Assembly: GCA_947458795.1 (NCBI GenBank)
Contig: CANHCD010000118.1
Coordinates: 1 to 6,738 of the forward strand
DNA from: Cyclobacteriaceae bacterium
Lineage (GTDB): Bacteria > Bacteroidota > Bacteroidia > Cytophagales > Cyclobacteriaceae
Direction of reading: 5' to 3'
DNA length: 6,738 bases
In this document: in pieces, positions 1 through 5,223 of the stretch
Layout of the letters: each line of letters begins with the position of its first letter
Position numbering within the stretch: position 1 is the first letter of the stretch
The notes under the pieces: generated by a model
The model's database searches: none
What the model was told of the DNA's origin: nothing
Seen by the model: only the letters and a program-made list of their open reading frames with translations
Made by a program: the position numbers and the translations under genes

Positions 1-780
1 ATTAATGAGATACGTCTGAAAATGGCGGGCATGAAGGAACGACTAAATGTTGAGTTTGATATTGAGTTGGAGACCCTCATGGCTGAAAATCCACTAGTAG
101 ATTCTGAATTTGAAGAATTTAAGGAGGAGAATTTAAAAGAGATCGTACAAAAACATAAAGAAAAGCTTGATAAAATAGGGCCAATCAACCCCATGGCAAT
201 GGAGGCTTACGATGAAATCAAGATTAGATACGATTTCATTACCTCCCAAAAAGAAGACTTGATCCAAGCCAAGGAATCGCTCCTATCCACCATTTCAGAA
301 ATTGACTTGGTTGCTCGAGAAACCTTCCTAGATGCTTTTGGGAAGATTAAAGAAAACTTTGTGCGTGTATTTCGTTCCCTATTTACCGAGGAGGACGATT
401 GCGATCTAACTTTGGTAGACCCTGAAAATCCACTAGAGTCTGCTATTGAAATTATGGCCAAGCCAAAAGGAAAGCGCCCCCTAACCATCAATCAGCTAAG
501 TGGGGGTGAGAAAACCTTGACCGCCACTTCCCTACTTTTCTCTATTTACCTTCTAAAGCCTGCTCCATTCTGTATTTTTGATGAAGTGGACGCCCCTTTG
601 GATGATGCCAATATTGACAAGTTTAACCAAATCATCCATAAATTCAGTGCGGAAAGCCAGTTTATCATCGTTACGCACAACAAGCGAACTATGGCAAGTA
701 CGGACATCATCTATGGCATTACCATGATTGAAGCAGGTGTATCTCGAGTAGTTCCGGTAGATCTAAGAGAACTGGATTAA
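1..780 (+). CDS. smc: Chromosome segregation protein SMC, C-terminal part (5' end outside window)
   Basis: This is the C-terminal ATPase head of SMC, which dimerises and uses ATP to organise and condense the chromosome in the cytoplasm. The frame is open from base 1, so the gene begins upstream; about 259 residues are visible of a protein normally near 1,150-1,200. In the visible fragment, the end of the second coiled coil comes first. It is followed by the conserved GPINPMAMEAYDE segment, which in SMCs precedes the C-terminal head lobe. The ABC signature LSGGEK is at 496-513, Walker B with the catalytic Glu (CIFDEVDAPLDD) is near 571-606, and the switch His is in IIVTHNK near 667-687. The Walker A half is not in view. 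The gene ends at TAA 778-780. Related ATPases such as RecN or Rad50 are unlikely, because the APLDDAN and THNKRTM blocks are typical of SMC. Confidence 0.95.
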   Translation: MNEIRLKMAGMKERLNVEFDIELETLMAENPLVDSEFEEFKEENLKEIVQKHKEKLDKIGPINPMAMEAYDEIKIRYDFITSQKEDLIQAKESLLSTISEIDLVARETFLDAFGKIKENFVRVFRSLFTEEDDCDLTLVDPENPLESAIEIMAKPKGKRPLTINQLSGGEKTLTATSLLFSIYLLKPAPFCIFDEVDAPLDDANIDKFNQIIHKFSAESQFIIVTHNKRTMASTDIIYGITMIEAGVSRVVPVDLRELD

Positions 781-844
781 ATTCGATTAGTCTTTTCAAT
801 TGGATGTTTTTATCCATTAGATAAACTTATTTTTTCCCTAACTT

Positions 845-870
845 TTGGGTACTAATTTTAGTAAGCCCAA
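845..870 (+). other. Stem-loop in the gap before the PAP2 phosphatase gene
   Basis: TTGGGTACTA (845-854) pairs with TAGTA (859-863) and CCCAA (866-870), leaving an ATTT loop and a two-base AG bulge. This gives ten base pairs, ending 14 bases before the ATG at 885. No T-run follows, so it is a poor intrinsic terminator for smc. It may be a leader hairpin affecting translation of the phosphatase, or a chance palindrome. A TAACTTTTG element resembling a -7 box (839-847) overlaps its left edge. If that box is used, the full hairpin would not be in the transcript. Confidence 0.4.
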
Positions 871-884
871 CCGGTACTTTAGGA

Positions 885-1550
885 ATGACAGTCAAGAACA
901 AGAACAAAGCTTCAATCCTTGCAACTTACTTTTTAGTTATTCTTTTTTCTGGACTAGCGCTACTTCCATTTTACGATAAAGGCGCTTTTGAACTAAAAAT
1001 AAATCATTTCCATCATCCAATTTTGGATGTCTTTTTCGCGAATATCACCCACCTTGGAGATGGTTTGATTTTGATTATCCCTATTGTCTTCTTTATTTTT
1101 CACAAGTACTGCTATCTACTACTCCTTGCCATTTCTTCCATAATTCATCTGGTTCTGGTTCATATCGCAAAAAAATGGGTGTTTCATGGAATGCCAAGAC
1201 CAGCAGAATTTTTCAAGGATGTACCCTTTTATGAAGTACCGGGTGTTGAACTCCACCATTGGGGAAGTTTTCCTTCGGGCCACACCACCACTGCCTTTAT
1301 GCTTGCCACATTTTTATATTTAGTACTCCCCAAAAAAATGAAAATCCATTGGTTATTGATGGGAATTGCATTTTTAGTTGGGTTTAGTAGAGTTTATTTG
1401 ATGCAACACTTTTTGATGGATGTCTGGGCTGGAGCGCTACTTGGAGTTTTATCTAGTTTGGTAAGCTATATGCTTGTTTTAAAGTTTTTCTCTAAAAAAA
1501 TATATCAAAAAAGTATTTTGCAGAACCTTAAGCCTAAACCTTCCTATTGA
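885..1550 (+). CDS. PAP2-family membrane phosphatase
   Basis: This 221-residue integral membrane protein belongs to the PAP2/type-2 phosphatidic acid phosphatase superfamily. Members remove phosphate from lipid substrates such as undecaprenyl diphosphate, phosphatidic acid, phosphatidylglycerol phosphate or lipid A. All three catalytic blocks are present. The first is K97...R105-P106 (block one). The second is P130-S-G-H-T-T135, with His133 the expected acid/base. The third is S168-R-x5-H175-x3-D179, with His175 the expected nucleophile. About six hydrophobic segments are visible, near residues 11-29, 60-73, 75-95, 136-149, 155-168 and 180-201. Block one has seven residues between Lys and Arg, one more than the textbook K-x6-RP. 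The ATG at 885 directly follows AGGA, too close to be a normal ribosome site. The barrel-like gene follows after 56 bases, with no terminator between. The family is certain, but the substrate cannot be read from the sequence. Confidence 0.9.
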   Translation: MTVKNKNKASILATYFLVILFSGLALLPFYDKGAFELKINHFHHPILDVFFANITHLGDGLILIIPIVFFIFHKYCYLLLLAISSIIHLVLVHIAKKWVFHGMPRPAEFFKDVPFYEVPGVELHHWGSFPSGHTTTAFMLATFLYLVLPKKMKIHWLLMGIAFLVGFSRVYLMQHFLMDVWAGALLGVLSSLVSYMLVLKFFSKKIYQKSILQNLKPKPSY

Positions 1551-1606
1551 AATCTAGTCAAAGGCATAATGAAAAATTAATTGTTTCGCCCAATAAGTTC
1601 AAAACC

Positions 1607-2278
1607 ATGAATAGTAAGTTTTTATCCTGCTCTTTGGCAGGCTTTTTTCTAGTCGCTTTTTTCTCCAGTTCCACAATCGTCCAAGCTCAGGCTCCAGTTC
1701 CTCCCATTCCTATGGAATTGATGTTTGGCAATGATCGCTTGGATTTTCAACTGGTTGCCAAACGAAATTTCAGCCCAAAGAGCAAGTTTAGCGTATTGGC
1801 AATTGCAGCCTTTTCGGAAAATTATGGCAAAGAAAAACAATTGGGTGATGCTCTAGTAATCCCCTTTCAACTAAACTATGCATTAGGGAAATCCGGACTT
1901 TCACTTGTCGCTGCTGGAGAAGCCAATTCCGTTGCAGGCTTTGGAACCTCCCTTGGACTATCGCATAGCAAGGCTTCAAAAGAGATCCTAGCCATCAGCG
2001 TACTTTCCTATCAATTGAGTAGCGCTCAGAATATAAAGTTTTTTGGACTGTACGAGTACAAACCTGCTATTACCGAAAAATTATCAATTTACAGTCGTCT
2101 GCAAGTCACCTACAATCAGGGTATGGCGGAAGGCTTTCACAACAGAAGCTTTCTCTACCTCCGTGCGGGTTTGAAAAAAGGCCCATTCGGCTTTGGATTA
2201 GGTGCAAATTTTGATGCTTATGGACCATCCAAAGTGGCACGAGAAAACTATGGAGTCTTTACTCGCTGGGAATTTTAA
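1607..2278 (+). CDS. Secreted protein, probable small outer-membrane beta-barrel
   Basis: I do not recognise a named family with certainty. From the ATG at 1607 the product is 223 residues. It opens with a Sec signal peptide: Lys near the N-terminus, the hydrophobic core AGFFLVAFF, and a likely cleavage near VQAQA (about residue 29). The mature part alternates polar and hydrophobic residues in short strands, with many Gly and aromatic residues. It ends NYGVFTRWEF, and a final aromatic residue in a beta-strand is the usual assembly signal of outer-membrane barrels. The size suggests roughly 8-10 strands. The frame can be extended to a TTG at 1547 inside the end of the phosphatase gene, but that would place 20 polar residues before the signal peptide, so 1607 is preferred. 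It is probably co-transcribed with the upstream phosphatase, and strong hairpins follow. Its role may be envelope maintenance or transport; this is inference only. Confidence 0.65.
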   Translation: MNSKFLSCSLAGFFLVAFFSSSTIVQAQAPVPPIPMELMFGNDRLDFQLVAKRNFSPKSKFSVLAIAAFSENYGKEKQLGDALVIPFQLNYALGKSGLSLVAAGEANSVAGFGTSLGLSHSKASKEILAISVLSYQLSSAQNIKFFGLYEYKPAITEKLSIYSRLQVTYNQGMAEGFHNRSFLYLRAGLKKGPFGFGLGANFDAYGPSKVARENYGVFTRWEF

Positions 2279-2331
2279 TTTCCAAGAGTAGGCATCTTCA
2301 AATCATCCCTCCAAAAGTGGACAATGGAGCG

Positions 2332-2365
2332 AATAGGCGTTCGATTACGAACAGCCTATTTTCTT
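2332..2365 (+). terminator. Intrinsic terminator 1 after the barrel gene
   Basis: AATAGGC (2332-2338) and GTTCG (2339-2343) pair with CGAAC (2348-2352) and GCCTATT (2354-2360) around an ATTA loop, with A2353 bulged. This makes a 12-bp stem that runs straight into TTTTCTT. It lies 54 bases after the stop at 2276-2278 and is followed at once by a second hairpin. It should end the phosphatase-barrel transcript. No T-run follows on the other strand, so it looks one-directional. Confidence 0.65.
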
Positions 2366-2369
2366 AAGT

Positions 2370-2403
2370 AAGCCCAAATCAGGCTAAAAAAGGGCTTTTT
2401 TTT
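2370..2403 (+). terminator. Intrinsic terminator 2 with eight-T tail
   Basis: AAGCCC (2370-2375) pairs with GGGCTT (2392-2397), and the T-run extends through 2403. The loop is 16 bases and A-rich. Within it, GGCT (2382-2385) can instead pair with AGCC (2371-2374). AGGCT (2381-2385) can also pair with AGCCT (2353-2357) of the first hairpin, so the two structures compete. It sits 43 bases before the ATG of the lipoprotein gene and most likely insulates it from the upstream unit. Confidence 0.7.
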
Positions 2404-2446
2404 ATTGGTCTATTTTTCGCTAGTCAATTCTAAACTACACACTGCT

Positions 2447-3163
2447 ATGAAAACCATTTTCAATTTCCTCGCCATTCCCCTACTCCTGCTTTTCTTCTCT
2501 TGTGAGTCAAGCAACTCTTACAGTTCGGAGGACGAAATCCAAGAGAAAAAAGTACTCAGTGGAGTGACACGATTGCAAGTGGATGGGGTATTTAACCTAA
2601 CCCTTACCCAATCTGATGACGAATCAATCGAAGTAGAAGGGCCATCAGCGCTAATCGATAAGTTGATCATAGACCAACAAGGTGATTTGCTCGTACTTAA
2701 AATGGAAAAAATCGATGGGTTCAATTTCAATAAAAGTGATTTCAAAATCAGAATATCGCTTAAGGACCTAAAGGAACTAAACTACGAAGGTGTTGGCAAC
2801 CTCAAAACGAATGGGTTATTCAAAGTGGGAGATCTCAAATTGCTTGGCAATGGAGTAGGAAATCTAGAGTTGGAACTGGAAGCCAAAGAAATCGATGCGG
2901 ATTTTGATATGGTCGGAAACATTACACTTCGAGGAAAAGCCAATCGTGCAATTTTTATCAACAATGGAATTGGAAACTTGGACGCATCCGAACTGATTGT
3001 TCAGAATATGGATGTAAACAGCTCAGGCATTGGAAAAGTGGAAGTGAATTGTGAAGGAGATCTGTCCCTTGTCGTAGATGGCATCGGAAAGGTGAGCTAC
3101 TCCGGAAATCCCCGAATCATCAAAAAGGAAGTGAGCGGAATTGGGAAAGTAGAAGAAAATTAA
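2447..3163 (+). CDS. GIN-domain (DUF2807) lipoprotein
   Basis: The product is 238 residues from the ATG at 2447. A hydrophobic leader ends in the lipobox-like LFFSC, with Cys19 the predicted lipidation site. The sequence after it is Ser-rich and then acidic (SSEDE, 26-30), so surface or outer-membrane anchoring is plausible but not proven. The body matches the DUF2807 domain, named in Pfam the putative auto-transporter adhesin head GIN domain and common in Bacteroidota, with no settled function. After an N-terminal strand region (about 36-112), seven turns carry G(V/I)G(N/K) motifs at residues 115, 136, 155, 174, 194, 212 and 231. The spacing is 18-21 residues, as expected for a right-handed beta-helix-like stack. 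A TTG at 2405 in the same frame would add 14 residues before the leader and sits at the terminator tail, so it is rejected. The gene appears to be monocistronic. TATTTTTC at 2411-2418 is a weak -7-like match. Confidence 0.85.
   Translation: MKTIFNFLAIPLLLLFFSCESSNSYSSEDEIQEKKVLSGVTRLQVDGVFNLTLTQSDDESIEVEGPSALIDKLIIDQQGDLLVLKMEKIDGFNFNKSDFKIRISLKDLKELNYEGVGNLKTNGLFKVGDLKLLGNGVGNLELELEAKEIDADFDMVGNITLRGKANRAIFINNGIGNLDASELIVQNMDVNSSGIGKVEVNCEGDLSLVVDGIGKVSYSGNPRIIKKEVSGIGKVEEN
2789..3148 (+). repeat. Seven protein-level GVGN/GIGK repeats in the lipoprotein
   Basis: The motifs in order are GVGN, GVGN, MVGN, GIGN, GIGK, GIGK and GIGK. They start at residues 115, 136, 155, 174, 194, 212 and 231 of the lipoprotein. 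The repeat is visible in protein, and the DNA copies have diverged (for example ggtgttggc and ggcatcgga), so this is an old structural repeat and not a recent tandem duplication. The fourth motif position changes from Asn in the first four turns to Lys in the last three. Confidence 0.85.
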
Positions 3164-3248
3164 ATTTTCAGGTCCCCTCTCTGGTCAAAACGAGGTCAAC
3201 ACTTCCTAATCATTTTGATTTTTCCGAGAATAACTTGATTTTAGGGCA

Positions 3249-4151
3249 ATGGCTTCACCCAATGCGCTAGATTCAGTACAACTCAATTTTTCTCCAGACA
3301 ACTTGCTTGGGCTCAATATCGCGCTGGCAATCATCATGTATGGAGTAGCCTTGGAGTTGAAATGGGCAGATTTTCAATACCTTGTCCAAAACCCGAAAGG
3401 CTTTGTAATCGGAATATTCTCTCAATTTTTCGTATTGCCTTTTTTCACTTGGGTGTTGGTTACGCTACTCAATCCCCCACCCAGCATCGCCTTGGGCATG
3501 TTCTTGGTTGCCGCTTGCCCAGGTGGAAATGTTTCCAATTTCCTAACTAGCCTTGCCAAAGGAAACGTGGCACTTTCGGTCAGTTTAACTGCCGTGTCCA
3601 GTGTGGCTGCCATCTTTCTTACCCCATTTAACTTTTCCTTTTGGGCGGGTACCTATGCTCCTACTGCCCAACTTCTACAAGAAGTTCAACTAGACACCGT
3701 AGAAGTTTTCTTGACCATAGGACTCATCTTAGGCATTCCCTTGCTTCTGGGAATTATGACGACATCCAAATTTCCTGAGTTATCTAAAAAACTAGCAAAG
3801 GCAATCAAACCACTCAGTCTGGTCATATTTGGAGCCTTGGTGCTACTTGCCCTTCTTGGCAATTTCGAACTCTTTAAAACCTACATCGGTGCCATCTTCC
3901 TTTGGGTGTTAGCACATAACTTTATTGGCTTAGGAGGTGGATTCTTGACGGCTAAACTTGCGCGATTGCCCTTTAAAGATGTGAAGACCATTGCCATCGA
4001 AACAGGAATCCAAAATTCAGGACTAGGGCTGGTTCTTATTTTCAGTTTCTTCGCTGGAATGGGTGGCATGGCCTTAATTACCGCCTGGTGGGGAATTTGG
4101 CACCTTATTTCAGGAATCATTGTAGCCGGTTTTTGGAGAAAGTATACATGA
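3249..4151 (+). CDS. Bile acid:sodium symporter (BASS) family transporter
   Basis: This 300-residue inner-membrane protein has about nine to ten hydrophobic segments. It belongs to the BASS family, whose members couple inward Na+ flow to uptake of organic anions (bile acids, pyruvate, pantothenate and others). The family core is clear: CPGGNVSNFLTSLAKGN at 90-106, and IAIETGIQNSGLG at 248-260. Residues placed like the sodium ligands of the structurally known bacterial homologue are Gln59, Ser96/Asn97, Ser110, Thr114, Glu251 and Gln255, so transport is probably intact and Na+-dependent. The substrate cannot be told; bile acids are unlikely in a free-living host, and a small carboxylate is more plausible. 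The ATG at 3249 has only a close-set AGGG before it. The stop codon (TGA 4149-4151) overlaps the ATG of the acyltransferase gene, implying one transcript and coupled translation. Confidence 0.92.
   Translation: MASPNALDSVQLNFSPDNLLGLNIALAIIMYGVALELKWADFQYLVQNPKGFVIGIFSQFFVLPFFTWVLVTLLNPPPSIALGMFLVAACPGGNVSNFLTSLAKGNVALSVSLTAVSSVAAIFLTPFNFSFWAGTYAPTAQLLQEVQLDTVEVFLTIGLILGIPLLLGIMTTSKFPELSKKLAKAIKPLSLVIFGALVLLALLGNFELFKTYIGAIFLWVLAHNFIGLGGGFLTAKLARLPFKDVKTIAIETGIQNSGLGLVLIFSFFAGMGGMALITAWWGIWHLISGIIVAGFWRKYT
4135..4142 (+). promoter_or_regulatory. Shine-Dalgarno-like site for the acyltransferase
   Basis: GGAGAAAG lies inside the last codons of the symporter gene, with GGAG ending nine bases before the ATG at 4148. 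Most starts in this window lack such a site, so it supports 4148 over the upstream in-frame GTG at 4088. It fits reinitiation or coupling at the ATGA overlap. Confidence 0.45.
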
Positions 4152-5152
4152 AAAAAGGCATTTACATCTTCCTAAGGTTTCTTATAAAAATAGCCTTGCA
4201 CCTTTATTACAAACGAATCCTGGTCGAAGGGGCTGAAAACATCCCCAAAAATCAGCCTGTAATCCTGGTTGCCAACCATCAAAATGCACTAATCGATCCT
4301 TTGGTGGTCGGTGCCCATATTTCAATTCGGCCCTATTTTTTGACTCGCGCTGCAGTATTTAAAAATCCAGTAGCTGCGTATTTATTGAACCTCGTTCAAA
4401 TGCTACCCGTCTATCGTGTTATGGATGGTTTTTCCACCATTCCTCAAAACCAACGAACTTTTCAAAAGACAAATCAAGTCCTACAGCAAAATGGATCCGT
4501 ACTCATTTTTGCCGAAGGCAACCACAGCATAGTTCGGAATATCCGCCCGCTAAGCAAAGGATTCACCCGGATGGCCTATGGAGCATTGGCAGAGGCGCCA
4601 GAAATTAAACCTGTTGTGGTACCTGTTGGCATTCAATACAGTGCTCATAAAAAATCTGGAAGCGTGGTGAAAATTAGCATTGGGAAACCAATACCGGTAG
4701 ATCCTGATCCTGCTCAGGCATTAAAGCTAACCAGGCAAGTGGAAGCCGCTCTGAAATCAATGGTGGTAGACCTTCCAAATACCGACTACGACGAAACCTT
4801 ACAGCGCCTGCTTTCAAACCAAGTAGATGTCTGCAGCAAAGAAGATGTGGAGCGATATTTAGTTGATAATCAAGTAGCTACCAAAGTCAAACCAGCTGGC
4901 TACCTCATGAATAAAATGATGAAACTATTTCATCTCCCCTTGTATTGGATTTGGCTCTTTGGAATTGCCCCAAAAATGGAAGATGAAGTGTTTACCAGTA
5001 CGTGGAAATTCGTAATTGGAGGAGTATTGGCTCCCATTTACTACGGTTTGATTCTGATTTGTTGCTTTATTCCGGGATATGGAACCTGGGCAATTTCCTT
5101 TTTACTTATGGCTTGGATTACTGTTTTTTGGAATGAAAATTCCCAGGAATAG
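4148..5152 (+). CDS. PlsC-type membrane acyltransferase (glycerolipid acyltransferase family)
   Basis: The product is 334 residues and belongs to the PlsC/LPLAT superfamily, which transfers acyl groups to glycerol-3-phosphate, lysophosphatidate or related alcohols at the inner membrane. Block one is NHQNALID, with His44 and Asp50. The spacing is H-x5-D, not the common H-x4-D; this resembles the glycerol-3-phosphate acyltransferase-like branch (as in yeast Gpt2/Sct1, from memory). Block two is LPVYRV (86-91), block three FAEGNHS (121-127) with Glu123-Gly124, and block four VVVPVGIQY (156-164). An N-terminal hydrophobic stretch (4-20) and two C-terminal membrane segments (about 287-308 and 311-328) add to the usual core. 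The region between (about 205-260) is charged and of unknown role. The start is placed at the ATGA overlap with the symporter gene. Extension to the GTG at 4088 would give 20 unrelated residues that overlap symporter coding. The exact acceptor is uncertain. Confidence 0.92.
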   Translation: MKKGIYIFLRFLIKIALHLYYKRILVEGAENIPKNQPVILVANHQNALIDPLVVGAHISIRPYFLTRAAVFKNPVAAYLLNLVQMLPVYRVMDGFSTIPQNQRTFQKTNQVLQQNGSVLIFAEGNHSIVRNIRPLSKGFTRMAYGALAEAPEIKPVVVPVGIQYSAHKKSGSVVKISIGKPIPVDPDPAQALKLTRQVEAALKSMVVDLPNTDYDETLQRLLSNQVDVCSKEDVERYLVDNQVATKVKPAGYLMNKMMKLFHLPLYWIWLFGIAPKMEDEVFTSTWKFVIGGVLAPIYYGLILICCFIPGYGTWAISFLLMAWITVFWNENSQE

Positions 5153-5188
5153 TCATCCTTGACTAAAAACTTTCTGACTGGACTTTTT

Positions 5189-5196
5189 TACCTTTG
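5189..5196 (+). promoter_or_regulatory. Bacteroidota-type -7 element before the dioxygenase gene
   Basis: TACCTTTG matches the TAnnTTTG consensus known for the primary sigma factor in Bacteroidota. It ends 27 bases before the ATG at 5224, giving a short leader. No TTG-type -33 box lies at the expected 17-23 bases upstream; the nearest TTG (5159-5161) is 27 bases away. The element is therefore plausible but incomplete. It overlaps the TTG at 5194, which argues against that codon being the start. Confidence 0.45.
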
Positions 5197-5223
5197 CCCC
5201 AAGAATTAACCCAAATACAACCC

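Noticed and set aside
207..491. Open frame on the minus strand across smc
   Set aside because: It lies wholly opposite strongly conserved SMC coding sequence, and its translation is Ser/Arg-rich with no recognisable domain.
801..816. TGGAT/ATCCA hairpin after smc
   Set aside because: It has only five pairs, and the T-run is 13 bases beyond the stem, so it is too weak to call a terminator.
860..870. 11-base repeat AGTAAGCCCAA, also at 2367-2377
   Set aside because: Both copies are in hairpin regions but on different arms and with different surroundings; likely coincidence.
1547..1606. Upstream TTG start for the barrel gene, overlapping the phosphatase stop
   Set aside because: It would put 20 polar residues before a good signal peptide; the ATG at 1607 explains the N-terminus better.
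2405..2446. Upstream TTG start for the GIN lipoprotein
   Set aside because: The codon abuts the terminator T-run, and the extension would displace the lipoprotein leader from the N-terminus.
4088..4147. Upstream GTG start for the acyltransferase
   Set aside because: The 20 extra residues overlap conserved symporter coding and look unlike an acyltransferase N-terminus; the ATGA overlap with a GGAG site is better.
5150..5165. TAGTC/GACTA palindrome at the acyltransferase stop
   Set aside because: The five-pair stem includes the stop codon and is followed by A's, not T's; probably chance.
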